Assembly: GCF_000524195.1 (NCBI RefSeq)
Contig: NW_020170548.1
Span: 13,612-77,611 of the forward strand
Length of the DNA: 64,000 bases
From: Echinococcus granulosus
Lineage: Eukaryota; Platyhelminthes; Cestoda; Cyclophyllidea; Taeniidae
Direction of reading: 5' to 3'
The notes under the pieces were generated by a model, which was given only the letters and a program-made list of their open reading frames with translations, did not search any database and was not told the origin of the DNA. This document shows, piece after piece, positions 1 through 10,176 of this stretch (its first letter is position 1; each line of letters opens with the position of its first letter). The translations under genes were made by a program, and so were the position numbers.

Positions 1-47
1 TGGGAATGGCTGCAGCTTCAAAAAGGGCGTTGCAGATGTCATCTGCG

Positions 48-1181
48 TCATCTTTCGGTATCTTCGTTAGCCATGGTGGCTCGATGAGTGGAAAAGGTTC
101 CTTCTGCAAAATTTAGGACGATTTTGGTGTAGTGTAGGAAATCGGCATCAAGTAGCACGTCCCAGGCATGTTCTGAACACACATTGAATTTCACTGTCCA
201 GGTTCCCTTCCCTATGCAGACTTCTAATGATGTCTTTCCTTTAACTAGCATCTCCCTTCCTTCTGCTGAGAGCAATTTTGTAAAAGGGGAGAGGATCTTA
301 ACCCTGTTACAAAGGGCAAGGAAGACTTGGAGATTCACAATTGACTTAGCTGCACCGGAGTCGAGAAGAAAACTACAGGAACGTCCTTCAAGTTTACCTG
401 AAACCCGTATATAAGAATGGGAGCCATTTGGGAGCAGACAGGAAGGGGAAAAGGAGGGCCCACCTGGTCTAGGGGTATAACGCGGGGAGGCACGACGCAA
501 GGATTTTGAATTTGACCAGTTTTGAAGCTTTTAGACGATAAGGGGCGCCCGATCTTCTTGCTGCTTCTTGGTTGCTAGCTTGACCAATTGGCCGAGCGAG
601 TCGGTCTTTGCGTTACAGAGCTTCTCAGCCAAGGTGGGAGGTCAAACTCCGTGTCTAAACTGGACCGTTGTCCAGTTGGCGACCTTGTTTGGAAGACAGC
701 CATGGAAAACGCGTTTTGCCAGAAGTTGAAGGTTCTTGGCGTACACTTCGTCATCCTCGTCGGCTTTTTGGAAAAGCAGAAATAAGTCCCTGACAAGGGT
801 TTGCTCTTCTCGATCGATGATGTGTTGGGTCAATGTATCGCAGCATTGGTCAATGTCGGTGTCGTGGGTGATGCCGGCTCCGACTGCGGCCACAAATAAA
901 TCATGAGCAAGAGCGCGTACAATCAGGGGTATTCTTTGACACTGGGGATAGAGATGGAGATCAAATTTGGTAGTTATGAGCCAGTCTTCGGAATTCATGT
1001 CTTCTGCGAAGGGAGGTAGGCCCGCCAACGCTGCCACCAATGTAGAGCGAGACCTGCAGGTCTCCTCCCTTCTCTTCTCAGTACGTCTAGAACAACCCGG
1101 TTGGTTTAATTTTAGCATATTTTTTAAAGGGAAGTGGATCGGGAGAATAAGTAGAAAGTTTGGAGTGGGGAGGAACCGCAA
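48..1181 (-). pseudogene. Degenerate Gag-protease ORF of an LTR retrotransposon (CsRn1/Gypsy-like)
   Basis: A single minus-strand frame reads from about 1181 to 48. The Gag part (1181-645) holds a motif of the type DWLITTKFDLHLYPQ...RIPLIVRAL, typical of flatworm Gypsy/CsRn1-group Gag proteins. The protease part (500-48) holds the retropepsin active-site motif LLDSGAA followed by hydrophobic strands. The frame is broken by two in-frame stops, TGA at 642-644 and TAA at 531-533, so it cannot give an intact polyprotein. Reverse transcriptase and integrase would lie left of the window. The Gag start is uncertain; the open frame continues upstream of the recognisable domain. Family assignment rests on motif recognition only. 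Confidence 0.7.
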
Positions 1182-1201
1182 TCCTTCTCAGGATTGGGAA
1201 A

Positions 1202-1560
1202 CGCCGATTCTGTCACCAGATTCCCATTGCAACCTTGCCTCCTCTCTGAAAAGTACATTAAAACAATATAAGTATTACAAATAACTACAAGTAGGTGGAT
1301 TCTACACAGATTGGTAATAAGTTGGTTGTTTGGCTCTCGGGTTTGGTAAACGTCCACTTGGTGTCTTGCCCATTGTGTCTTCACTGGGTGGGCTGGCCTC
1401 TAGGTCAGGCCAATAGCTGCAAGCCCTTCTATATGGTGAATGTATCTGTATTGCACCCCAGTATCATGCCTACTCCCGTCTTCGGGGATGTCTCGGTACG
1501 GTATAATTTGATGCATTCTCCGACCAGAGCCAATGGTTCGACTTAAAATAACCAACCTTC
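1202..1560 (-). repeat. Candidate primer-binding site and LTR of the retroelement
   Basis: Directly upstream of the Gag frame on the minus strand, TGGTGACAGAATCGGCG (1218 down to 1202) starts with TGG and shares its first seven bases with the tRNA-Trp primer-binding site used by CsRn1-type elements. Sequence from 1219 to roughly 1560 would then be LTR. The matching second LTR is outside the window, so neither the LTR outer end nor target-site duplications can be seen. Confidence 0.3.
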
Positions 1561-3440
1561 AAAGCCCGACAAACAAATTAAAACACGCACTCCCACCTAT
1601 TATTTACCAATTCATACGCATCACATGATAAAATGTCCTCTAACAAATAAGGAGATGAAGTAAAGCTGTGAAAAAGAGGTGCAATACAACAGCTATTCAA
1701 TCCATGCCGATGGCATTGTAAAACAAGCAAAAACTCATTCTGCTTGCCCAATTTGGAGTTACACGGCTTCGGCACTGATCTACAGGAGCCAGTAAGATCT
1801 CCCACCAGGTGAAGCAGATGAACTTGACTGAGCAGAAAAAACAGCGTACTATAACGGGAAGGGTGGAATGTTTGCAGGAGGGTGTAAACCTGAGGCAAAG
1901 TGAAATAGATATGAAGGTTGGGCGTAGTTTATCCCTGACCTATATAGATGTTTGCAATGGAAGCGAATTAGGTGAATAAGCAGAATTGTGATCTAACCAA
2001 ACCATTTTTCAATCTGAGTGGACAAGTGTGGGAATTCGGCATAAATAAAAATGTTACTACAGCACAAGCGTTTAAGTGACAAAACAACATTCTGGTGGAA
2101 AAAGAGCAATAAGAGTAAGAAAAAAACTCACTAAAACGTCAAACGCAACACCTTTCCCTACAATAACGTTCACTACGACGGCAGTAGTGAACGTGGCTGC
2201 GACCCACCCTGTATATATTTCCTTGGGACTCCAACTGGATCTACCTCCACTCTTCTCCCTTCGCATATCATTTATTGGGCTTAAAGGGTGAAAACCAAAT
2301 TTTTATTGACCCTACCATCATACGCAAAAAGTCCACCGAACTGGCACTCAAATACTGATGCCCTTGTGATACTATAGGCCCCACCCATAAATATTAAAGA
2401 ATGAAAGATAGCTTCTTAGATATTGGTTAAAATATGAGCTTTCACTACCCTAATACCTCATTCATATTATTACTTACGGTTAAGGATAATTTTCTGCAAT
2501 ACAAAAAAGTGAAACCTCCAATAACCTGACATGGTTGTGGAAAAAAGCACTAAGGTAAAGAGGACAAATTGACTTGGACAAAGTGAGGCGAGCAAGCCCA
2601 AGTTTAACCATTTACTTTCACTACTCTTCAAGAAATTCTACTACAATATGTAAGTAGTTATGCTAGAAGTTGCGTACTAAAATTTTGCCCTAGTTTGAAG
2701 CCTACGCAAACAGCAGCTGTGCCAACAGTCGCAAGAAGTAGCTTTCTTCCGACGGAACTAACGAAAAAACTATATGCACATGTCTAAGGAAAAGCAACTA
2801 TAAAGTCGACGAAGACGCCGTACCATGTCACACAAGTCAGACTAGGTAGGTAAATGTACCCCAAAAAAATAACAAGAGCACCGTATGAACACGCCGACTC
2901 AAAACAACCATAGGTCACAGGCAAGATCCTAACTTAAAGCCCAAAAGTGGGGCTTTGCATCTGTGAGAAGACGTGCCCCCAGAGAAACTTTCCCCAAAAA
3001 AAACATCTGAAGAAATGGACATGAACTCGACTCACCGTTAGCATTAGCAGCAAGTATGAGTTAGTGCTAAGAAGCGCGAACTCGCGAACAGTTCAAGCAC
3101 ACACGGTAGAACTCAAATGAAGCGCTGCAGGCCGACAAATGTCAACAAACTTGGGAATATTAAAAAAAATCATACTGCATATAGATTCTACTTAGCAGGC
3201 ATTTTCCATTTTTTAAAAAAAATTGATACTACATTTGGATCTTGCCAAAGTCATTATTTTAGGATGTCGTTTGAGGTTGAGTCAGAGAATTGGCAGCAAT
3301 AGCTTTCAGGCGCCAACTAACTTAAAATCATACAAAGTGCTGCTGGATTTCGACAAAAGCACCTTATGTTTAAATTTGATAATTATCAAACTCTGTTTTA
3401 CCACTCAGGCATAAATATTTAGGGTGTTCGTCGAATTCAC
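1561..3440. other. Non-coding stretch, nothing recognised
   Basis: Only short ORFs without family motifs or convincing splice sites. I found no RNA gene or clear repeat here. Confidence 0.5.
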
Positions 3441-3889
3441 TGCGATGAAAGTATTTACATCGGGTGGATCGCGATTTCTTTGTGATTTAGCCACAAAGTC
3501 CGGGAGCAAGACCAGAGAACGACAGGACCGTCGCTGTCACACCAAGCAGTTTGCTTGAACACTGGACTAATGAATTGTGTAAGTTGCTACATGGTAGAGT
3601 AAACCCTTCGGCTACTGATCCTGACACTAACGATGAAACAGATCGAAGTCTAGGCGGGTAGTCTATCTCTTACACAGTTGTGTTAGCCGTGGTGATGCTG
3701 TAGAGGGGCTCAAAGATAGCTACTCCGATGTTGATCATCTAGGAGACGTTTTGACTGCAGGTAGGGGAGTTGCACAAGGGTTTTGATGGCTTAGTTATTT
3801 GTGGTGAGGCAGGATCATGCAATGGGTTATTCTTCGCTTGTTTTTAGTGGTTCCAATTTGAAGAAATCAGGAAATCAGACATCCGAAGC

Positions 3890-4660
3890 AGTGACCCAGC
3901 TAAACTGCCCGAGAGGGGTTCTTCTCTCGAGGACCTCTATTCATAGCGATCTTTTGAAGTACTTTAATCTTGCACACTTCGTCACCGTTGATCCTCTGGG
4001 GCTGCAGCGGAGTTTCCAAACAGGTTCGCAACAGGCATTCTGCGTGGCACAGCCGTGGGCGTGACTGAGGCTGAACAAAGTGTCGGGGACGAGTGGCTCT
4101 GAGAGGTTTTAATTGCTGGAATTTACCTAACATATCAAATTCCACCTTCTCGGTATCGTAAGGCGGTGCATTATACGACAAACTCAGGCTCTGTTGACTG
4201 AATATCAGCATCGGCGGCGATAGCGGTGGTGATTCAACAGCCAGCCAATCAGCCATCCCACTAGCCAGTTGCAAGCTGAGCGAGCTCGTTTCTTTCCCCA
4301 GCCTGTTTGACTCAGCCCTCAGAGCCAATCCTTTTTCCGAGGTTGAGGATCAGGCATGACGACTTTTCTTACCTACATTATTCTAGTGCCAGAGGCTCTT
4401 CACCTTGGAGACCTGATGGGGATGTGGGTACGGCCTGCCACGAAAATAACACTGCCTCCCTCGGATTTTCAGGGGCCCACAAGAGGGTAGGTGCTTTACG
4501 GAGGTGATACCCGATTCCAGGGGTAATAACCGCCCTTACAAAGAAAAGAAACTCTCCCCGGAACTCTTGCCGACATCTTTGAGTTCGTTTGCCTTACCAC
4601 GCCTGATGGTGTCACCCTATCATGTGCCAACCGGTTACTTCGCAGGCCGCCTGCAGCAGC
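3890..4660 (-). pseudogene. Degenerate 28S (LSU) rRNA fragment
   Basis: Read on the minus strand, this stretch follows the 28S core in order: a CCGGGGAGAGTT-like segment then TTCTTTTCTTTGT (about 4560-4530), CCCTGAAAATCCGAGGGAG (about 4475), GGCCGTACCCACATCC (about 4430), CAGGTCTCCAAGGTGAAGAG (about 4410), ACAATGTAGG-like AATAATGTAGGTAAG (about 4380), and AAAGGATTGGCTCTGAGGGC (about 4325). These are well-known conserved LSU blocks. Many substitutions show it is a decayed copy. The left part (about 3890-4290) looks like a diverged expansion segment and may continue to about 3450. ORFs here, including a 142-codon minus frame, are translations of rRNA. Confidence 0.85.
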
Positions 4661-4673
4661 AGCAGCAGCACTG
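4655..4673. repeat. Short CAG microsatellite
   Basis: A GCAGCAGCAGCAGCAGCA run lies at the edge of the 28S-derived segment, probably a simple repeat within or next to an expansion segment. Confidence 0.6.
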
Positions 4674-4699
4674 CAAACTAACCAACCCACCAACCGGCA

Positions 4700-4800
4700 C
4701 CACCTAGCCCTAACCTTAATCCTCTCCCAATCTAACCCCTATCCAACCCTGCCCCTTTCCCAAACCCCTATCCCTACTTCTGTCTTTTTTCTCTATCGCT
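4700..4800. repeat. C-rich, degenerate CCCTAA-like strip
   Basis: Irregular repeats such as CCCTAACC, TCTAACCCCT, CCAACCCTG and AACCCCTATCCC fill this strip. It resembles worn telomere-type (TTAGGG) sequence or a simple pyrimidine-rich repeat. No regular period holds for more than two units. Confidence 0.35.
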
Positions 4801-4999
4801 TTTTCCTATCCTGTTCCAAGTTTAATTTCTACCATTTTGATGAAATTTACTTTTTTTTACCTTTATATTTCCTAAACCGTTTTGAGTTTTTCATCCTAAT
4901 TTATCTCCTTTTTATCATGTCATCTTAGAAGCCAAATGGAAGGCTAAGTCGATTTTTTTTCTCTTTTTGTCAAGACATTACTTTTCTTCCTTTTTTACC

Positions 5000-5531
5000 T
5001 TAATTACAGTAGTCAGATTCGCTCTCCGATATCGTTTCACCCTCCTCGATGTCCTTCCCTTCCGCGCCTTTTTGCATATCCTCCAGCTCCTCCCATCTTT
5101 TTTGCCTTCCCACAAGTGGAGAGAGCTCAAAGTAGGAGAAATCGCTATTTGTAGACAATCGACTAGTCCATAACTCCAATCCTAGCATCTCCTGCCTCCA
5201 ATCAGCAGCCCTGATCATCCCTTTGGGCAATGTAGCATTCCGACCACCCAGAAGTGTTCTGTGGTGGTCTAAACAGCCGAAAAACCTTTCAAAAGCTCGA
5301 GAATCTAGTCGTTTTAACTCCCTAGCCAATGATCCTAGAGATCGTTGATTTAGGGGCGTAGTTGTCTCATCTCTATGCCAGCGGTTGTCACGCGGGGTGG
5401 CGTAAGTAGGGTCCGGATTCTGAGGAGATCCTTCACAAAAACGGTGGTGACGACAAAGACCAATTCTGGAGGAATTGAGAGTGTGGAAGCGCGGAAGGTA
5501 GCTGATGCTGCTGCTGCGTCTGCCATTGCTA
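5000..5531 (-). CDS. Large unknown gene: terminal exon
   Basis: Open frame of 177 codons ending in TAA at 5000-5002. It starts after a CAG acceptor (GCCAG|TAGC); the single leading base completes the GC left by the previous exon. The peptide starts ASNGRRSSSISYLPRF, is rich in Arg and Ser, contains a His/Cys-containing stretch (GLCRHHRFCEGSPQNP) and ends strongly acidic (EDMQKGAEGKDIEEG...SESESD). Codon use and length argue for real coding. The closest poly(A)-like signal on this strand is an ATTAAA at 4826-4821. Alternative: a separate single gene starting at ATG 5542. Confidence 0.65.
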
Positions 5532-6568
5532 CTGGCTGCCATTAGGAGTTCAAGGTGTTCAAGGCTGCTGCCAATGCTGCTGCTACCTGCGCCAAATTTG
5601 AAGGTTCTATTGCGGGAAAAGTGAACACAGAGGATATTTTTTTTTAATGACCTTACTGATTATTATAGTCCCTCTAGATCCGGCAGCCACGCCTTTTGCT
5701 GATAGCCTAGCTTTCCGCTATTGTGATAATAAGCCTGCCCTAGGACTGGGGTGACTAGTGAGGTCTGGCATGCATTGGCAGTAGAGTAGAGAAATACCCT
5801 GGAGACTATGTATCACTTTAACATGTAGCATGTAGTACTGACAGAATAAGGCTTAAGTCTCGTTTGGGGCAAAGAATGGAAGAAGTTGGAAGATTCTTTC
5901 TATCCCCAGATATTAGGAGACGTCCTGGCAGCTAATGCTACGTCAGTCGGAAATGCGCCACGTGCCACGTGTGAGATAGATGTGAGCTCAACTGAGACCA
6001 AGTGGAACAACAAAGAACAAAAAGTTAATAGCATTTAAGAGCACTCTAATAATATCTAATTACTTAAATTGAGTAGGCAAACTAAATATCTTGATCTTCA
6101 CGAAAAGAAAATGAAGAAGAGGCACGTTTCTGCTTCATTAAACAAGTGTTGATTAGCAAAATCGATCGAGGAACTGACGAGCTTCTAGCTGATCAGGTCT
6201 CCACTTAAATTGAATGGTGCATAGTACATTGTCGGTTTTCCATCTTTCACAGGGAAGTTAAGCTGGGCAAAATATGAAATTCTAGGGAGGGCTTACATCC
6301 TTCTCGAAACAGTCGCAGTTTAGCGCCGATAGTGAGGTACTAACGGCCTACTAGTTTGATTGTAGGTCTTTCAAGTGAGCCAAGTGGCTTTGAACTTGAT
6401 GACAATATCTCTAAAACTCATGGTTTTTACGCTTTCTAAGCATAGTGCCATATTGTGTGGATTCATCTCAACGAGCATAGGTTTTTAACAGTGTATCTGG
6501 GAAAGTGTGGGAAAATACAAAGCCAACTGCAGATTTGATACATGTACGGCGTGGTTTTTGCAACTTAC

Positions 6569-6739
6569 GCATCACCGCAGGCAAAGAGGTTGCGCTTGGT
6601 GTTGTTGAGGAATTGTAATTTCTGTGAAATATCATTGGCTTGCTTAGTTAATATATTGAGCAACTCGTGAATGGGTTTCACCGTCTGATTTTGAGCCTCC
6701 TCCTCCAGCAACAACCGGAAGGTCATCACCTTCCTAAAC
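6569..6739 (-). CDS. Large unknown gene: exon, helical segment
   Basis: Acceptor TTCCACCTCAG|G and donor GC|GTAAGTTGC are both strong. The 171-base exon encodes an amphipathic, helix-like segment: FRKVMTFRLLLEEEAQNQ, then KPIHELLNILTKQANDIS, then QKLQFLNNTKRNLFACGD. Entry phase (one base) fits the AG left by the 7288-7697 exon, and exit phase (two bases) fits the terminal exon. It was too short to stand out as an ORF. No family recognised. Confidence 0.65.
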
Positions 6740-7287
6740 CTGAGGTGGAAAACAGTAGCGTACTTATATCGGGTTCCCCTCCTGGGGCAATATGTAATTC
6801 AGATACGCTCACTAGGTATTTCTAACCCCTGTGATGTCAAAACCAACAGGCCGTGCCCTTTGTGAGTTGTGCACTTACTGAAGACCGCATGGCTATTAGA
6901 ACTGATACCTTTACACTCAATAGAGGTCAGTATAATTCGATAAAATCAAATGGAGATTGCCCTAGAAGTATTGGGAAACAGCAAATCAGTTGAGGAGAAT
7001 GTGCCAATCTAACAATACAACGAAAGGCCTCATACAACGTTTCAGAGAACTCATCAATTAATAAGAATGGGGAAGGGAGGCAATGCCGCATCCACAGCCA
7101 TATTCTCATTCTCTGTAGTCACCTAATTAATATTGTTCCACCTCTGGGCATTTGCATCGTTTAAAGTTACTAGTTGCTTTATCCCCAATTTCAAAATATA
7201 TGTGTCCATTTAGCTTCAAGGCCATTGGATGAGCTCTCTAAAAATCTCTAGTAGTATTATTAAAACGACTCGGAGCCGAACACATAC

Positions 7288-7697
7288 CTCTCGCGTTCCT
7301 TTTTCTCCCACTTTACAAGCGTTTCCAACTCTCTTTTGGATAACTGCAGTGACGCTCCAATCACTGTTAACAGTTCTTCAGCATTAACGCGCCAGCAGCG
7401 CTTCAGTGGACGTTGCCTAAGATGAACATTCTTTATGTCCATCACGAATGAGCGCGGCAACCCCCTTTTTCGGGACGGAATGAAGCGTTGGGGCGATAGG
7501 GATCGCGAGCGCACAGATTGTCGGACACCCAGTAAAGGCGATATTGGTGGTGTCGGTGGCAAGGATGGCGGAGAGGGCGGTTGGATGGGTAGAGGCGGGG
7601 AGGCAGAGCGAGAGACGACGCGAGTAAGTCCAGGAAATAGGCGACTCGAGGTGAGTTGGCGAAAAGAATGAAAGTTCTCCAGTTGACGTAGTCGCAA
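7288..7697 (-). CDS. Large unknown gene: exon with Pro/Ser/Arg linker
   Basis: Acceptor GCTGATTTTTCAG|TTG and donor GAGAG|GTATGT bound 136 open codons. The peptide opens LRLRQLENFHSFRQLTSS, passes through a proline-rich low-complexity linker (PIQPPSPPSLPPTPPISP), then a basic RSRSLSPQRFIPSRKRG segment (possible SR/phosphorylation-type linker). It closes with a folded-looking LTVIGASLQLSKRELETLV and a charged helix. It joins the next exon in phase to give ...KWEKKERERFRKV. Confidence 0.65.
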
Positions 7698-8065
7698 CTG
7701 AAAAATCAGCAATTAATTAAACGATTCCAAACGGGAAAGCTCCAAAGGACTAAAAAATTGCACTCGTGCAATTTTGTGAATTCAGACATTAGCTTTTTAC
7801 ACCTGCGCATAGTTTTTTACTATTTATAACACTCAAAAGATGGAAACAAGATGTCAATTTTTAGGTTTACAAGGCGCGCTCAGAGCAATTTAATAGATTT
7901 TCAGCAAACAAATTCAACCATTTCCGATTTTGTGAATAACTAAAAAGTGCAACTACGGATGGAGGTAAGCATGAGATCTCCTTCACTCTGTCTTATTGAC
8001 TTGATTGTAAGGACCATGGCTTGAATAATAACTGCTTTTTGAAGTCTTAGTTCATAAAAAACAAC

Positions 8066-8140
8066 CTTTCCAGAATTTGCAAATTTATTGGTTGATAATT
8101 GGTAGAAGGAGGGCGAAACAAACCCCGTTGGTAAATCCAA
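8066..8140 (-). CDS. Large unknown gene: possible small exon
   Basis: Acceptor TTCCCTATACTTAG|TTGG and a weaker donor AAG|GTTGTT enclose 25 codons (LDLPTGFVSPSFYQLSTNKF...). The phase is zero at both ends, so it could be included or skipped between neighbours without a frame change. The open frame continues past the donor to about 7940. A second frame across the same bases is also open, so this exon is tentative. Confidence 0.25.
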
Positions 8141-8577
8141 CTAAGTATAGGGAACATTGAATCCGGTCCCTAACGCTGTTATACTGGCTGCTTATCTGCG
8201 CGGACATTTAAAATTACTATGCCACATGGCCCATGGTGCGTGCAAGCGGTCTCCCAATTTCTTCCTATTCCACTTACTTGTATGCTCCTCTACACTGCTC
8301 TATCTACTTGCGAATGCAGGTAAAACGAGAGCGCCATAGATGCAAGGGAAATAAGTGTACATGCTTATAACGGACTTCATGCAATTCTTGTCTATAGATA
8401 CCTACTTTTATAAGACTTAATGATTTATTGTTCACTACAAAAAGCGTGAGCAGAATGGCTGAAAATTCGTTTATATTCTATAAATTCTGAGCTATTTAAG
8501 GCTACTAAAAATGCAGGCTTGTTGTTAATAACTTATGCCTAATGAAGCTGGAAAACTAATTGTGTATTTAGATTTCG

Positions 8578-8765
8578 GTTTTGGTAGAGGGACATTTAGG
8601 GGCTTCGAAAATGTGCATCCTCCGGTTGACCTGGCCTCTGAGCCATGCCAGTAGCCTCAAGTCCTATTGTACGTCGGGAATACATAATGGGCCCGAATAT
8701 TATACCTGCATTCTTCTTCAGGAAGGTCTCAGGGAGCTACACAGCAAATCTGACAAATATTCGTT
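8578..8765 (+). repeat. Dispersed repeat, copy 1
   Basis: Aligns by eye with 18282-18450 in the same orientation, sharing in order a GGCTTCG-type block, a CATCCTCC...CCTGGCC block, GCCATG.CAGTAG, a CCTCAAGTC.TA-like block, GAATAT.AT, and ATTCTTC.TC.TCAGG.AGG.CT. Divergence is moderate. It lies in an intron. It is probably an old SINE or retroelement fragment; no tRNA-type promoter was recognised. Confidence 0.55.
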
Positions 8766-9378
8766 CATTTATACAAAAAACGAAAACCTCTGGATTGGGA
8801 ATGTTCATTCAAAAGAATGTCACGTTTTACGAAAACCCATTTTTTATATTTTGCAAAATTGCAAACTAGCCACCTTTAAGTTTTAAAGGGGATCGCATGC
8901 TTGTCAACTTGGGTGTGAGATGGAGAGATACAGTCTACATCTATCTTCCTTTATTTGCAACTTGAGAACAAGTCTGTATGGAACCCTAGGAAAGTAGCAC
9001 TATGGCTAAAAGTTCAAAACTGGAAATATGAATGCGATTTTGAATGTGGTCCACTCGGCCGCCTATTTTGTACAAATGAGAGTAAAATGGAAGCGTGCAA
9101 CAATGGTGGCCAACATATTTCAAAAAAGGTGATTTATAAATTGCGAATTGCGCTTTATTAGCATTTATAAACTATTAATTTGGTGCATGACTAAACCTCG
9201 ACATTCAGAAATATTGCTTAATGATTATTTTAGAGTTTCAGTTGCACGTAATTTACCTTAGGGGAAGATTAGGCTGTAAATCTTTAACACGGATTATTCA
9301 TATTCACGTACGGAATAATTCTGGTTTTTAAGTAAGTACTTAAAGAATCACTTTGCTGACCTAGCTGAAATCGAGGAC

Positions 9379-9765
9379 CATTTTAGTGGCGTATGGTGCA
9401 TCGATACGCATAACGTTACCGTTTCTCATAAATAAATCCAAAGTCAACAGGCGGCCGAGTTGCATAAATTGTGTAAAGTCGCCAATGTGCACAATTTGCA
9501 GATGTAACATGGACATTGAAGAATCTACCAGAGTACTCGGAATGACCAAGGGAATCAAACTCCTTAAAATCAAAATTTTAAAGTGCGCAATGTCTGCCGC
9601 CCAATGCCATACCTTCCATCGGATGTTGTATTTATGTACTTGCTTGCGTTTGAACTCTTCCATGCGCTCCTCGCAGAGCTTCTTCAGCCGTGCTTGAACT
9701 CGTTGTGACGTCGCGGTGGCTTCCAACTTTAGATCGTTGATGGCCTTTAGATGGTTCTCCAGAAA
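9379..9765 (-). CDS. Large unknown gene: long exon, coiled-coil then hydrophobic strands
   Basis: Acceptor TTTTTTGCTATTAAAG|TTT opens a frame of about 129 codons. First comes a charged helix (NHLKAINDLKLEATATSQR, then ARLKKLCEERMEEFKRKQ). Alternating hydrophobic strands follow (HKYNIRWKVWHWAADIAH, then LHLQIVHIGDFTQFMQLG). The downstream donor is not certain: ATG|GTCCTC at 9379 keeps phase zero, but AACG|GTAACG about 30 bases earlier is closer to consensus. Entry phase zero matches the preceding exon. Confidence 0.6.
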
Positions 9766-10072
9766 CTTTAATAGCAAAAATTGGTTTATTTTTTTCGCAT
9801 AAAATTAGACTACGATTTTGAAATTAAGTAATTTATATTTTATTTCAATACATTCCTAAGTCAAGCCTCTAAAGATTTTCAAGTATCTTCTTAAATCATT
9901 TGTTTACTAATTTGGATGCAAGTTCAAAATACCGGCAGTTTGCAGAATTTAGCAGAAATCATGCTTTTCACACCATTTGAATTACATCTGTGAATCTGTA
10001 CCAACTTCCTCACCATGCTCCAATAATAAATGAAGTATGTGAAGGGAGTTGAAAAATCTGATTTTTCTTTAC

Positions 10073-10176
10073 GAATGATATCCACTTTTCCACTTTATTT
10101 GCTAATGTTTTTCCCGAGACTTTTGCAGGTTCTTTAAATGCATTCACAGCCTCGGAGAGGTTGATCAGCTCACGCT
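10073..10176 (-). CDS. Large unknown gene: exon
   Basis: Acceptor GGGATTACAG|AG and donor TTC|GTAAAG. The encoded peptide is QRELINLSEAVNAFKEPA then KVSGKTLANKVEKWISF, a helix-prone segment. Entry phase two matches the C left by the 28-base exon at 14273-14300; exit phase zero matches the next exon. Confidence 0.55.

Noticed and set aside
3900..4328. 142-codon minus ORF
   Set aside because: It overlaps the 28S rRNA-derived segment; the frame is a by-product of rRNA sequence.
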